64,000 nt of DNA from Nocardioides sp. (GTDB lineage Bacteria > Actinomycetota > Actinomycetes > Propionibacteriales > Nocardioidaceae), in NCBI RefSeq assembly GCF_030019515.1, contig NZ_JASEEQ010000015.1:51732-115731 (forward strand), read 5' to 3'. The first letter of the stretch is position 1; each line of letters opens with the position of its first letter. The position numbers were made by a program, and so were the translations under genes. Below the pieces are notes generated by a model that made no database searches, was not told the DNA's origin, and was given only the letters and a program-made list of their open reading frames with translations. Positions 1-8,528 of this stretch are shown here, piece after piece.

Positions 1-85
1 GCTGGAGTTCTTCCGGCTCGCCAAGGGCGAGCGCGGCGAGCTCAACGAGGACGGCCTCGAGACCGACCTGTTCGCCGGGCTCTGA
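1..85 (+). CDS. C-terminal end of a probable mycothiol-pathway deacetylase (MshB-like), partial
   Basis: Only the last 27 codons are present, read in the frame starting at base 2 and ending at TGA 83-85; the protein ends in ETDLFAGL. The acidic tail and the small membrane-protein gene that follows resemble the end of actinobacterial N-acetyl-glucosaminyl-inositol deacetylase (MshB, mycothiol synthesis), which is often followed by a DUF6113-type gene. The catalytic part lies outside the window, so the name rests on the tail and on context and is tentative. Confidence 0.4.
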   Translation, partial: LEFFRLAKGERGELNEDGLETDLFAGL

Positions 86-135
86 GCCCGGCTCGGGTGC
101 GTCGGGTTCGTTGGGGTCGTTGGGTTTCGGTCGGG

Positions 136-462
136 ATGAGGTGGCTGGCGGCCGTCGGCCTGCTCGTGACCGGCGCCGTGACCGGTGTCGCCGTGGTCGC
201 CCTGCACCCGATCGGCTGGGGCCTGGCGCTCGGCCTCGTGGCCACCGCCGCGGCGGTCGCGGCGCTGCCGGCCGGGTGGTGGTCCCGGCTGGCGTTCGTG
301 GTCGGCTGGGACCTCGTGGTCGGGTGGCTGACCTTCCCGCGCCCCGAGGGCGACTACCTGATCAGCCAGGACGCCTCGGGGTACGCCGTGCTCGGCGCCG
401 CCTTGGTGCTGGTGATCGTCGGGATCGCCACGCTGCCCCGGCCGCGCAAGGAGGTCTCCTAG
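136..462 (+). CDS. small integral membrane protein, DUF6113-like
   Basis: A 108-residue hydrophobic protein with about four predicted membrane segments and a short basic C-terminus (PRPRKEVS). No catalytic motif is visible. The ATG at 136 is preferred because the sequence becomes hydrophobic immediately after it; an in-frame GTG at 97 would add 13 mostly basic residues. The stop at 460-462 lies one base before the ATG of the VanW gene, so the two are probably co-transcribed, and the AAGGAGGT inside its last codons serves as ribosome binding site for that gene. Function unknown; the family assignment rests on size, topology and position after the MshB-like gene. Confidence 0.6.
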   Translation: MRWLAAVGLLVTGAVTGVAVVALHPIGWGLALGLVATAAAVAALPAGWWSRLAFVVGWDLVVGWLTFPRPEGDYLISQDASGYAVLGAALVLVIVGIATLPRPRKEVS

Positions 463-463
463 G

Positions 464-2212
464 ATGGCGCCCGTGAATCAGCAGCCGACCGTGCCCGCCC
501 GGGAGAAGGAGGGCGGCAAGGTCGTCCTGCTGATGCTCGCCGGGCTCGTCCTGCTGGCGGCCGCGGCGTACGGCGCCCTGTATCTCGCGGCCGGCGACAA
601 GGTGCCGCGCGGCACCACGGTGGCCGGTGTCGACATCGGCGGCCGTACCCCGGCCGACGCCGAGGCGGCGCTGCGGGCCGGGCTCGCCGAGCGGGTGGAC
701 CGGCCGATCCGGATGAGCGCCGACGGGGAGCGCAGCACGATCGACCCCGGCGAGGCCGGGCTGAGCGTCGACTACGCCGCCTCCGTGTCCGACGCCGGCG
801 GCGGCCGCAGCTGGAGTCCCGGGCGGCTGTGGGACTACTGGACCGGCGGGGACGACCTCGACCCGGTCCTCGACGTCGACGAGGCGGCGTTCTCCGCCGC
901 GCTCGACCAGGTGGCCGAGGACGTCGGCACCCCACCGGTCGACGGCGACGTCAGGTTCCGCGACGGCAAGGTCGTCGTCACCGACCCGACCTCCGGCGAG
1001 GAGATCGAACCCGAGGCGGCCCGACTCGCGATCACCACGGCGTACACCGCTGAGGACGCGGCCGACGTCGAGCTCGAGCTGCGCACCGCCCAGCCCGAGG
1101 TGGACGCCACCGACCTCCAGGAGGCCCTGGAGACGTTCGCCAACCCCGCGATGTCCGGCCCGGTGACCCTGGTCTTCGGCGACTCGCCGGTCCGGCTCGA
1201 CCCGGTCGAGTACGGCGCGGTGCTCGGCATGCGGCCCGAGGACGGCGAGCTGGTGCCGGACCTGAGGGCGAAGAAGCTGATCGCGCTGGTCGACCGCGGG
1301 ATCAGCCAGGACGGCGCCCCGGTCGACGCGACCGTCGCCCTGGTGGACGGCAAGCCGAAGGTGATCCCGGCCAAGCCCGGCGTCAGCTACGAGCCCTCCG
1401 ACGTCAGCGACGCGTTCCTCGAGCTGGTCACCCGCGAGGGCGGGGAGCGCGAGATGGAGGTGAAGTCGACGGTCGCCGATCCTGACTTCACGACCAAGGA
1501 CGCCCGGGCGCTGAAGATCCGCGAGCAGGTCTCGACGTTCACGACCTACTACCCCTACGCCGAGTACCGCAACATCAACATCGGCCGGGCCGCCGAGCTG
1601 ATCGACGGGACCGTCCTGAAGCCCGGCGACGAGTTCTCGCTCAACGGCATCGTCGGCGAGCGCACCCGCGAGAACGGCTTCACCGAGGGCTTCATCATCA
1701 GCGACGGCATCTTCAAGGAGGACCTCGGCGGCGGCGTCTCGCAGATGGCGACCACGACGTTCAACGCGATGTTCTTCGCCGGCCTGAAGGACATCGAGCA
1801 CAAGCCGCACTCGTTCTACATCGACCGCTACCCGGTGGGCCGCGAAGCGACGGTCGCCTGGGGCGCGGTCGACCTTCGGTTCGAGAACGACACGCCGTAC
1901 GGCGTCCTCGTGCACGCGCACGTCACGCCGGCGACGTCCTCGTCCCAGGGCGTGGTGACCGTGTCGATGTACTCCACGAAGTACTGGGACATCTCCACGA
2001 CCACCTCCGACCGGTACAACTACCGCCAGCCGGCGACCCGCACCCTGACCACCCCCGACTGCTACCCGAACGCCGGGTACGCCGGCTTCGACGTGGACGT
2101 CACCCGTACCTTCCGCCGGCACGGCGAGGACGCGGTCGACCACGTCGAGAAGTTCCACACCGCCTACACGCCCTCCGACACGGTGGTCTGCAAGAAGCCC
2201 AAGGAGAACTGA
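464..2212 (+). CDS. VanW family protein with putative peptidoglycan-binding domains
   Basis: A 582-residue membrane-anchored cell-wall protein. After a short cytoplasmic stretch there is one membrane helix at about residues 20-42. The extracytoplasmic part has two repeats resembling the YoaR-type peptidoglycan-binding domain (about 60-190 and 220-335), then a VanW domain at about 355-490. The VanW part shows the usual features: NINIGRAAELIDGTVLKPG, FSLNGIVGERT and the glycine-rich GGGVSQMATTTFNA. A tail of about 70 residues follows. VanW proteins occur in some vancomycin-resistance clusters, but most homologues are housekeeping wall proteins of unknown chemistry, and no other resistance gene is nearby. 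The start follows a strong AAGGAGGT at 448-455. Confidence 0.85.
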   Translation: MAPVNQQPTVPAREKEGGKVVLLMLAGLVLLAAAAYGALYLAAGDKVPRGTTVAGVDIGGRTPADAEAALRAGLAERVDRPIRMSADGERSTIDPGEAGLSVDYAASVSDAGGGRSWSPGRLWDYWTGGDDLDPVLDVDEAAFSAALDQVAEDVGTPPVDGDVRFRDGKVVVTDPTSGEEIEPEAARLAITTAYTAEDAADVELELRTAQPEVDATDLQEALETFANPAMSGPVTLVFGDSPVRLDPVEYGAVLGMRPEDGELVPDLRAKKLIALVDRGISQDGAPVDATVALVDGKPKVIPAKPGVSYEPSDVSDAFLELVTREGGEREMEVKSTVADPDFTTKDARALKIREQVSTFTTYYPYAEYRNINIGRAAELIDGTVLKPGDEFSLNGIVGERTRENGFTEGFIISDGIFKEDLGGGVSQMATTTFNAMFFAGLKDIEHKPHSFYIDRYPVGREATVAWGAVDLRFENDTPYGVLVHAHVTPATSSSQGVVTVSMYSTKYWDISTTTSDRYNYRQPATRTLTTPDCYPNAGYAGFDVDVTRTFRRHGEDAVDHVEKFHTAYTPSDTVVCKKPKEN

Positions 2213-2227
2213 CCCGCTGGCGCCCCC

Positions 2228-2298
2228 GGACGTCATCCGGACGGAGCCACAGGTGACACCGTCCGTACGACGTCACGGGGGCGTACGACGTCACGGGG
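2228..2298. repeat. intergenic hairpin repeat with GACGTC ends (copy 1) plus a 17-nt direct repeat
   Basis: Bases 2228-2275 form an imperfect inverted repeat: left arm GACGTCATCCGGACGG, right arm CCGTCCGTACGACGTC, around a 14-nt loop. The right part, CGTACGACGTCACGGGG, is repeated directly at 2282-2298. Nearly the same 47-48 nt element occurs at 35254-35300. It lies between the VanW gene and the lipase gene. Confidence 0.8.
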
Positions 2299-2343
2299 CG
2301 CAGGGTCGCGTGACCGCCCTCGCGCCGGGTCGTTGGGCTGGTC

Positions 2344-3198
2344 ATGCGCCGCGCCCTCGGAGTCCTCGCCATCTCACTGCTCGCGCTGCTGGGCGTCACC
2401 GGCCTGTCCGCGCCCGCCGGCGCGGACGGCGTGCCGCTGCCGACCAACCCGTTCGGTGAGCCGACCGGGGCCAACGACTGGAGCTGCCAGCCCAGCGCGC
2501 AGCGTCCGGAGCCGGTGATCATCGTGCACGGCACCTTCGGCGACAGGAAGAGCCTGCTCGACGACCTGTCCGCGGCGATGGTGGCCGAGGGGTTCTGCGT
2601 GTTCTCCCTCGACTACGGCAACCGGGGCACCGGCGACATCGCGACGTCGGCCAAGCAGCTCAAGCGGTTCACCGCGAAGGTCCTGGACGCGACCGGCGCC
2701 GCGAAGGTCTCGATGGTCGGGCACTCACAGGGCGGCATGATGCCGCGCTACTACATCAAGTTCCTCGGTGGCGCCTCGGTCGTCGATGACCTGGTCGGGC
2801 TCTCGCCGTCCAACCACGGCACCACGGTCGCCGGCGACCAGTCCAACCCGCTCACCGGCGGCTTCTGCACCTCCTGCAACCAGCAGGCCGCCGGCTCGGA
2901 CTTCCTCACCAGGCTGAACGCCGGCGACGAGACCCCGGGGTCGGTCAGCTACACCCAGATCAGCACCAGGTACGACGAGGTGGTCGTCCCCTACACCTCG
3001 GCGTTCCTGGCCGCCGGCCAGCGGACGACCAACGTGACCATCCAGGACTCCTGTCCGGGCGACACGGCCGAGCACGTGTTCATCCCGATGAGCCGGACCG
3101 CGATCGCCTGGGTGCTCGATGCGCTGACCCGGCCCGGGCCGGCCGACCCGTCGTTCCAGCCCGAGTGCAGCGCCACCGGCCTCCCGGGCGCCCCCTGA
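2344..3198 (+). CDS. secreted alpha/beta-hydrolase lipase/esterase
   Basis: A 284-residue protein with a classical signal peptide (MRRALGVLAISLLALLG..., cleavage near APAGA at about residues 24-28). The mature enzyme shows the alpha/beta-hydrolase pattern: oxyanion-hole motif IIVHGTFGD near residue 60, nucleophile elbow GHSQGG with Ser128, and late acidic and His candidates (ISTRYDEVV, AEHVFIP). This fits the class-2 bacterial triacylglycerol lipase family (EstA/LipA type). Several cysteines (EWSC-like region, CTSCNQ, DSCPG, PECS) suggest disulfides outside the cell. It probably hydrolyses acyl esters extracellularly. The gene stands alone between repeat-bearing spacers. Confidence 0.85.
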   Translation: MRRALGVLAISLLALLGVTGLSAPAGADGVPLPTNPFGEPTGANDWSCQPSAQRPEPVIIVHGTFGDRKSLLDDLSAAMVAEGFCVFSLDYGNRGTGDIATSAKQLKRFTAKVLDATGAAKVSMVGHSQGGMMPRYYIKFLGGASVVDDLVGLSPSNHGTTVAGDQSNPLTGGFCTSCNQQAAGSDFLTRLNAGDETPGSVSYTQISTRYDEVVVPYTSAFLAAGQRTTNVTIQDSCPGDTAEHVFIPMSRTAIAWVLDALTRPGPADPSFQPECSATGLPGAP

Positions 3199-3209
3199 CC
3201 GCCGACTTG

Positions 3210-3283
3210 TCGGCCGAACCCTGCACCTATCGGCCGAAGTTTCGGCCCAACAGCGCAGGTTTCCCCGGGTACCCGGGGAAACC
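3210..3283. repeat. composite palindromic element A+B (copy 1) between convergent genes
   Basis: Module B, GGCCGAAGTTTCGGCC, is at 3232-3247. Module A, a perfect 26-bp palindrome with core TTCCCCGGGTACCCGGGGAA, is at 3258-3283, 10 nt away. A half copy of B (TCGGCCGAA) is at 3210-3218. The same A-10 nt-B unit recurs in the opposite orientation at 50343-50394 and 53912-53963. The element sits between the convergent lipase and glycerate kinase genes, so it may act as a bidirectional terminator. Confidence 0.9.
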
Positions 3284-3338
3284 GGCACCCGGCGGCCTCC
3301 CGTCCCGTTCGCCCGCGGCGCTCGCTCGCGGTCGCTCG

Positions 3339-4442
3339 TCAACCCCAGTCGTCGGCGATCTTGCCTGCAACGGCCCGGAGGAGCCGCCGCGCGTCGCGCA
3401 TGCAGACCGCCGGGTCACTCTCCATGTCGCCGAGGGAGTACACCTTGCTCAGGCCGGCCTCACGCTCCTCGAGCTCCGACAGCTCGTTGCGCCCGGCCAC
3501 CGCGATCACGGTCGTTCCCCGGGCGGATGCTGCTCGCGCCACGCCCACCGGACCCTTGCCTCGCAGGCTCTGCTTGTCCAACGAGCCCTCTCCGACGATG
3601 ACCAGGTCGGCCGAGGCGGCGACGACGTCGAAACCGGTCAGCTCGAGGAGCAGGTTCGTGCCCGAGGCGAGACGGGCTCCGGCGAGCGCGACGAGCCCGA
3701 AGCCGAGGCCCCCGGCAGAGCCCGCGCCGGGCAGGTGGCGGAGATCCTGGCCGGTCGCCGCGGCGACGGCGTCGGCCCACGCTGTCATCCGCGTCTCCAG
3801 GGCCGCGACGCAGGGTGGGTCCGCGCCCTTCTGCGGTGCATACACGCTGGCCGCACCATCGGGTCCCGTCAACGGGTTGTCGACGTCGCACGCCACCACG
3901 AGGTCGACGCCGGCCAGACGCTCGCCGGGCGGGGTCCGGGGCCGTCCGGCTCTGTGCGGGTGCCGACCGAGTGCTGCGACGTCGATGCCGAGCGCCTCGA
4001 CCGCCCCGGCACCCCCGTCCGTCGTCGCGCTGCCCCCGGCCCCGACGACGACGTAGGTCGCCCCGCGCGACACCGCCGCACGGATGAGCTCACCGACGCC
4101 GTACGTGGTGGCACTCCAGGCCGTCCGCGGATCAGGCGCCGCCGGGAGCAGGGCCAGGCCGGCGGCGGACGACATCTCGAGGACCGCCGTGCGGTCGCGC
4201 ACGGCGAACGTCGTGCGGACGGGCCGCCCGAGCGGGCCCGTGACCTCGACGTCGACGGGATCGAACCCGAGGCCGAGAGCGAGCTCGACCGTGCCTTCAC
4301 CGCCGTCGGCGACCGGATGCCTGAGGACCTCGAGCCCTGGCTGCTGCGCGAGTACGCCGGCGATCGCGTCCGCCACCTCCGCGGCGCGCAACGAGCCCTT
4401 GAACTTGTCAGGGGCCACGACGACCCGCCGGACTCGGCTCAC
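3339..4442 (-). CDS. glycerate kinase
   Basis: A 367-residue cytoplasmic enzyme of the GlxK/GarK glycerate kinase family, expected to phosphorylate D-glycerate with ATP. Family signatures are PDKFKGSLRAAEVADAI near the N-terminus (usual DSFKGSLSA), GAGGSATTDGGAGAVEALG in the middle and VGEGSLDKQSLRGKGPVGVA in the last third. The GTG start at 4442 is chosen because it overlaps the stop of the upstream gamma-carbonic-anhydrase-like gene (GTGA, 4439-4442) and begins VSRVRRVVVAPDKF. It is the last gene of the leftward cyclase/gamma-CA/kinase operon, whose promoter region carries the island operator. Its place suggests that the pathway yields glycerate or a related hydroxy-acid, but that is inference. 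Confidence 0.85.
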   Translation of the reverse strand: MSRVRRVVVAPDKFKGSLRAAEVADAIAGVLAQQPGLEVLRHPVADGGEGTVELALGLGFDPVDVEVTGPLGRPVRTTFAVRDRTAVLEMSSAAGLALLPAAPDPRTAWSATTYGVGELIRAAVSRGATYVVVGAGGSATTDGGAGAVEALGIDVAALGRHPHRAGRPRTPPGERLAGVDLVVACDVDNPLTGPDGAASVYAPQKGADPPCVAALETRMTAWADAVAAATGQDLRHLPGAGSAGGLGFGLVALAGARLASGTNLLLELTGFDVVAASADLVIVGEGSLDKQSLRGKGPVGVARAASARGTTVIAVAGRNELSELEEREAGLSKVYSLGDMESDPAVCMRDARRLLRAVAGKIADDWG

Positions 4443-4954
4443 TGCGGACCTGCGTCCCGGTAGCGAGCGGCCAGGGCCACGTAGTCGGTCGCATTCCGTG
4501 CCAGGTCCTCGACCTCCTGAGCGGTCAGCTCGCGGCGACGCCTGGCCGGAACTCCTGCCACGAGGCTGCGAGCCTCGAACTCCGCTCCCTCGAGCACCAC
4601 GGACCCGGCGGCGACCAGGCACATCGGACCGATCTTGGCGCCGTTGAGGACCACGGCCCGCATCCCGATCAGGGAACCCTCCCCGACCGAGCATCCGTGC
4701 AGGACCGCCCCATGGCCGACCGAGACGCTCCGGGCGACCACCACCGGGAGCCCGGGGTCCGCGTGCACGATCGCCCCATCCTGGAGATTGCTCCGCTCAC
4801 CGAGGGAGATCGTGTCGCCGTCAGCGCGGATGACGCTGCCGAACCACACGCTGGCGCCCCGCTCCACGGTGACCGCGCCGGCGAGGACGGCGGTGGGAGC
4901 GACCCACGCCTCCGGGTCGACGTGCGGGCTGTGGTGTCCAAGGCGGAGCCTCAT
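4439..4954 (-). CDS. gamma-carbonic-anhydrase-like / PaaY-like left-handed beta-helix protein
   Basis: A 171-residue protein made of hexapeptide repeats, the signature of the left-handed beta-helix fold. The metal-binding histidines of the gamma-carbonic anhydrase family appear in AIVHADPG and SVGHGAVLHG. Relatives include true gamma-carbonic anhydrases, CaiE, and PaaY, a thioesterase of the phenylacetate operon. In a catabolic operon a PaaY-like accessory role is as likely as CO2 hydration. The ATG at 4954 has GAGGAAGG upstream. Its stop overlaps the start of glycerate kinase, so the two are translationally coupled. Confidence 0.8.
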   Translation of the reverse strand: MRLRLGHHSPHVDPEAWVAPTAVLAGAVTVERGASVWFGSVIRADGDTISLGERSNLQDGAIVHADPGLPVVVARSVSVGHGAVLHGCSVGEGSLIGMRAVVLNGAKIGPMCLVAAGSVVLEGAEFEARSLVAGVPARRRRELTAQEVEDLARNATDYVALAARYRDAGPQ

Positions 4955-4968
4955 GACGTGCACCTTCC

Positions 4969-5886
4969 TCAGACGATGGCGATCGGGTCCAGCATCGAAC
5001 CGGTAGTGCCCTTGATCTTCAGGGGGAGGGCGACGAAGAGGAACTCGTGGATGTGCTCGGCGGCCAGCTCCTCGAGGTAGATCCCCTCGAACAGGTAGAT
5101 GCCGTGCTCGATCAACAGCAGGGTGTGCACGGGCTGCGGGTTGGCCGGGGAGCCCGGATCCGGTGCCGGTTGGACCTCGTAGGTCTCGGTGTCGCTCCCG
5201 GTGGCGACGACGCCCTGCGCCAACAGCCAGCGGGCTGCTGAGAGGTCGGGCCCGGCAGTGGTGTGCCTCGCCATCCGCTCGGTGTCCGGCCACGCGCCCA
5301 GGTAGCCGGTCCGGATCAGGACGACATCGCCTCGGCCGACGGTGACGCCTTGGTGGCCGGCCACCGCCTGGAGCTGATCGGCGTTCACCGGCTGGTGCGA
5401 CGAGAGTGCGTCGACCCCGAGGTATCCGGGCACGTCCAACAGCACCCCCCGGCGGATGAACGGCGGCAGCTTGCTGCCGTCTCCGACCGTGGGCCCACGG
5501 TCGCCGAGATGCTGCCGAGCGTTTCCCCCGCCGTACCAGTGGTCGTCCTCGCCGATCGTCATGTGGGCCAGTGCGTCCACGTGCGCACCGCTGTGCGCGG
5601 TTCCGCTGACGTTCTCGGCCATGTACTGCAGGTTGACCTCGTTGTGCGGCCCCCAGGGCTCGACGCCGTCGCCTCGCAGTCCGGCGGGTGTTCGGTACAT
5701 CGTCACCTGGAAGGGCGGATGCGACCCGAAGAGGGGCATCCCGGTGTATCGCGGCAGCGCCAGCGAGAACACCCGCCCCTGCTCCGGCAACCGGAGTGCC
5801 GCCAGGACCTCGGCGGGGCTCTGGTGGCCCGCGGGGCCGACGTGGCGGAGGTCTCCCGAGGCCTCCGGGAACGGGGTGCTGGTCAT
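4969..5886 (-). CDS. cyclase-family (kynurenine-formamidase-like) metal hydrolase
   Basis: A 305-residue member of the cyclase family (Pfam Cyclase), which includes kynurenine formamidase and isatin hydrolase. The family metal motif HxGTHxDxxxH is present in the variant SGAHVDALAHM, and GRGDVVLIRTGYL is also typical. It probably hydrolyses a cyclic amide, lactone or N-formyl bond of a pathway intermediate. I place the start at the second ATG (5886) because AGGAG lies 7 nt before it, whereas the ATG at 5901 would put that box inside the gene. It is the first gene of the leftward operon; an island operator lies at 5912-5926, just upstream. Confidence 0.8.
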   Translation of the reverse strand: MTSTPFPEASGDLRHVGPAGHQSPAEVLAALRLPEQGRVFSLALPRYTGMPLFGSHPPFQVTMYRTPAGLRGDGVEPWGPHNEVNLQYMAENVSGTAHSGAHVDALAHMTIGEDDHWYGGGNARQHLGDRGPTVGDGSKLPPFIRRGVLLDVPGYLGVDALSSHQPVNADQLQAVAGHQGVTVGRGDVVLIRTGYLGAWPDTERMARHTTAGPDLSAARWLLAQGVVATGSDTETYEVQPAPDPGSPANPQPVHTLLLIEHGIYLFEGIYLEELAAEHIHEFLFVALPLKIKGTTGSMLDPIAIV

Positions 5887-5911
5887 CGGCCGGCTCCTCA
5901 TGGCTAGGCAG

Positions 5912-5926
5912 TCGATTATCGATAGT
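5912..5926. promoter_or_regulatory. island operator site 1 (leftward cyclase operon)
   Basis: TCGATTATCGATAGT matches the island consensus GATTATCGATAATC at most positions. It lies 26 nt upstream of the cyclase start, just below a possible leftward -10 (CATACT, complement of 5924-5929). The -35 here is weak. Confidence 0.75.
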
Positions 5927-5987
5927 ATGCGGGAACCCCTCCCTGCTGGGAACCCGTGGAGCCCTGGCGTGGTGACGAGACAGTGGC

Positions 5988-6030
5988 TTGACTCACATTG
6001 CTGGAAACTCTACCCTCGATTATCGATAAA
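5988..6030 (+). promoter_or_regulatory. promoter with island operator site 2 (alcohol dehydrogenase / molybdenum hydroxylase operon)
   Basis: The -35 TTGACT (5988-5993), a 17-nt spacer and the -10 TACCCT (6011-6016) are followed at once by the operator TCGATTATCGATAAA (6016-6030), which would cover the transcription start. A repressor bound here would block initiation. It drives the operon beginning at 6058. Confidence 0.8.
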
Positions 6031-6057
6031 CAGGCAGGACCCTTCGCAGGAGCGACG

Positions 6058-7113
6058 ATGACGCAGATGATGCAGGCCCTGGTGGTGCGCGAGCCCAACG
6101 TGCTCGAGATCGCCGAGGTTCCTGTGCCCGAGCCCGGCCGCAACGAGGTCCTGGCCCGAGTCCGCTCCGTCTCGATCTGCGGGACGGACGCCCACCTGAT
6201 CAACGGTGACTACCCCGGGTTCTGGCCGCCCCAGTTCCCCTTCACCCCAGGCCACGAATGGGCGGGTGACGTCGTGGCGCTCGGTGCGGGCGCGGACACT
6301 CTCGGCTGGCGGGTCGGCGACCGGGTCGCGGGCACGAGCCACAGCGCCTGTGGGGTCTGCCAGAAGTGTGTCGAGGGCCAGTACAACCTGTGTGAGAACT
6401 ACGGCAGGCCGGCTCTCCACGCCCAGTACGGACACAATGCACAGGGCGTCAACGCCACCTACGCCGTGCACAATGTCAAGGCCATCTTCCGGCTGCCCGA
6501 TGACGTGAGCTTCGACGTCGGCGCCCTCGCAGACCCGGCCAGCATCGCCCTGCACGTAGCGCGTCGCGGGAACATCAAGCCCGGGGACACGGTCGCGATC
6601 ACCGGAGCCGGCGCGATCGGGCTCCTGGCCGCCGACGCTGCACTCATCGATGGGGCCGCGCGCGTGGTCGTGGTGGGGCGCGGCCACCGCCTCGAGCGGG
6701 CTGCCGCCCTCGGGTTCGAGACCGTCGACACCCGCGCAGGCGACCCGGTCGCCGAGGTGCGTGAGCTGACGGGCGGACTCGGCGCGGACGTGGTCCTCGA
6801 GTGTGCGGGGGTTCCCGAGACCCTGACCTGGGGGATGGCGATGCTGCGTCGTGGCGGTCGCTGCGCGATGGTCGGCATCCCGACGGAAGACGTCAGCCTG
6901 AAGTGTCAGGCCCTCGTGCTCGATGAGCTCGAGCTGGTCGGTTCGCGCGCCTCCGCCGGTGAGATGCGCCGCGTCATGCCCTTCATCTCCAACGGGAGGA
7001 TGCGAGCCGAGGAGCTGATCACCCACCACTTCCCGCTCTCGGAGTACGACAAGGCGCTGGCCACGTTCAACGATCGGTCCAGCGGCGCGATCAAGATCAT
7101 CGTCAACCCCTAG
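6058..7113 (+). CDS. zinc-dependent medium-chain alcohol dehydrogenase
   Basis: A 351-residue NAD(P)-dependent dehydrogenase of the MDR superfamily. Catalytic zinc ligands are Cys41 in SICGTD and the GHEW motif at 65-68. The structural zinc lobe has four cysteines (Cys98, 101, 104, 112 in CGVCQKCVEGQYNLC). A Rossmann motif TGAGAIGLLAAD starts near residue 180. It resembles threonine/sorbitol/L-idonate-type dehydrogenases and should oxidise a secondary or polyol-like alcohol. The ATG at 6058 follows AGGAG; an ATG three codons later is possible. It is the first gene of the rightward operon that continues into the molybdenum hydroxylase. Confidence 0.88.
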   Translation: MTQMMQALVVREPNVLEIAEVPVPEPGRNEVLARVRSVSICGTDAHLINGDYPGFWPPQFPFTPGHEWAGDVVALGAGADTLGWRVGDRVAGTSHSACGVCQKCVEGQYNLCENYGRPALHAQYGHNAQGVNATYAVHNVKAIFRLPDDVSFDVGALADPASIALHVARRGNIKPGDTVAITGAGAIGLLAADAALIDGAARVVVVGRGHRLERAAALGFETVDTRAGDPVAEVRELTGGLGADVVLECAGVPETLTWGMAMLRRGGRCAMVGIPTEDVSLKCQALVLDELELVGSRASAGEMRRVMPFISNGRMRAEELITHHFPLSEYDKALATFNDRSSGAIKIIVNP

Positions 7114-7146
7114 GTCCCACGGTCTCCCGAGCTGAGAGGAGGGTCG

Positions 7147-8010
7147 GTGCGCTACTACCGTCCAGCGACGACCGCACAGGCGGTGGCCGCTCTGGCCAGC
7201 CAGCCGCACACGTCCCGCATCCTGGTAGGTGGGACCGACCTCCTGGTCGCCGTGCGCCATCGGAGCGCGCAGCCCACGCTCGTGGTCGACATCAAGGGGG
7301 TACGGGACCTGACGGCGCCGATCAGCGTCGACGAGCAGGGGATCACCTTCGGCCCCACGGCGACGATGGGTGACGTCATCGCCCACCCCACGGTCCGTGA
7401 GTGGTTCCCGGCGCTCGTCGAAGCTGCAGGGCTGGTGGGATCGGTGGCCATCCGGAATCGGGCCAGCCTGATCGCGAACTCCGCCAACGGGTCTCCCGCG
7501 GCGGACACGTCACCGCCGCTGGTGTCGTTCAACGCCTCGGTCACCATCACCTCGGTCTCCGGAGAGCGGACGAGTCTCCTGCGGGAGTTCTTCCTCGCCC
7601 CGCGCCGGACCCTGTGCGAGCCAGGCGAGATGGTGACCTCTCTGCGGGTACCTCGGCCTTCGCCAGGTAGCTCCTCCGCCTTCGAGCGGATGACCCGCCG
7701 CCGCGGCGTGGACCTGGCGACCTGCAGCGTCGGCGCGGTCGTGGACGCCGACGGTGCCATGACGGTCGGGCTCGGAGCCCTGGGCCCGACCACCCTCCTG
7801 GGCGGACCGGTCGCGCCGATCGACCTGACGTCTCAGGAGCAGCTGGAGCGAGCCGTCGACGCTCTGCTGGCGCCGGCGACGCCGATCGGCGACATCCGTG
7901 CCGGCAAGGCGTACCGGACCGCGATGGCCCGCGTGCTCGCCCGACGTGCCGTCCTCCGAGCCGCCGCGCGCCGCACCGACCCCGACCGACTGACAGGGAG
8001 AAGCTCATGA
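7147..8010 (+). CDS. molybdenum hydroxylase FAD-binding subunit (CoxM/XdhB-like)
   Basis: A 287-residue flavin subunit of the xanthine dehydrogenase/CO-dehydrogenase family. The FAD pyrophosphate-binding loops are recognisable as LVGGTDLLV (usual AGGQSLL) and VAIRNRASLIANSANGSPAA (usual TIRNRGTIGGNLAN). It passes electrons from the iron-sulfur subunit to its acceptor. The GTG at 7147 has GAGAGGAGGGT just before it. Its stop overlaps the ATG of the 2Fe-2S subunit (ATGA, 8007-8010). The gene order is medium-small-large. Confidence 0.88.
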   Translation: MRYYRPATTAQAVAALASQPHTSRILVGGTDLLVAVRHRSAQPTLVVDIKGVRDLTAPISVDEQGITFGPTATMGDVIAHPTVREWFPALVEAAGLVGSVAIRNRASLIANSANGSPAADTSPPLVSFNASVTITSVSGERTSLLREFFLAPRRTLCEPGEMVTSLRVPRPSPGSSSAFERMTRRRGVDLATCSVGAVVDADGAMTVGLGALGPTTLLGGPVAPIDLTSQEQLERAVDALLAPATPIGDIRAGKAYRTAMARVLARRAVLRAAARRTDPDRLTGRSS

Positions 8011-8528
8011 TCCCTACCGAGGACCAGTCCGCCGACGAGGTCGGAGCCGACCTCGTCGTTGTCACGTGCAGCGTCAACGGGGAGTCGGCCAGGGTCTCCG
8101 TACCCCCCCATCGCACGCTGATGGACGCGCTCCGCAACGAGCTGGGTCTGACGGGTACCAAGACCTGTTGTGCCGAGGGGGAGTGCGGCGCCTGCACCGT
8201 GATCGTCGACGGCGCCACCGTGAACAGCTGCCTGATGCTCGCGGCTGAGGCAGAGGGCTGCGACATCCTCACGGTCGAGGGTCTGGGCGCCGGGGAGCCG
8301 GGCGGCCTGTGCGATCTGCAGGAGTCCTTCCTCGAGGCCGGCGCCGTGCAGTGCGGCTTCTGCATCCCGGGCCAGGTCATGGCAGCCGAGTACCTCCTGC
8401 GCACCAACCCGGATCCGTCCGTCGACGAGATCCGCGAAGGAATGTCGGGCAACCTGTGCCGTTGCGCGGGCTACCAGCGCATCGTCGCCGCAGTCGAGCT
8501 GACGGCGCGGAAGCGGGCGACCCGATGA
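8007..8528 (+). CDS. molybdenum hydroxylase 2Fe-2S subunit (CoxS-like)
   Basis: A 173-residue iron-sulfur subunit. The plant-type ferredoxin cluster uses Cys55, Cys60, Cys63 and Cys75 (CCAEGECGACTV... then NSC); the second cluster uses Cys116, Cys119, Cys151 and Cys153 (QCGFC and LCRCAG). Both are complete. The N-terminus is about 18 residues longer than in most CoxS proteins. It is coupled by ATGA overlaps to the FAD subunit upstream and the large subunit downstream, so a heterotrimer made in fixed ratio is expected. Confidence 0.93.
   Translation: MIPTEDQSADEVGADLVVVTCSVNGESARVSVPPHRTLMDALRNELGLTGTKTCCAEGECGACTVIVDGATVNSCLMLAAEAEGCDILTVEGLGAGEPGGLCDLQESFLEAGAVQCGFCIPGQVMAAEYLLRTNPDPSVDEIREGMSGNLCRCAGYQRIVAAVELTARKRATR

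Noticed and set aside
464..2212. Vancomycin resistance determinant
   Set aside because: Only a VanW domain protein is present; no vanHAX-type ligase, dehydrogenase or sensor genes are nearby.
362..2236. Long minus-strand open frame of 624 codons opposite the VanW gene
   Set aside because: Low-complexity Arg/Gly/Val-rich translation with no domain, a shadow of the high-GC coding strand. The plus-strand VanW protein explains the region.
4969..5886. Kynurenine formamidase acting with kynA at 63146
   Set aside because: The gene is 57 kb from kynA, sits in the operator-controlled island operon and has no other kynurenine gene near it, so only the broad cyclase family is supported.
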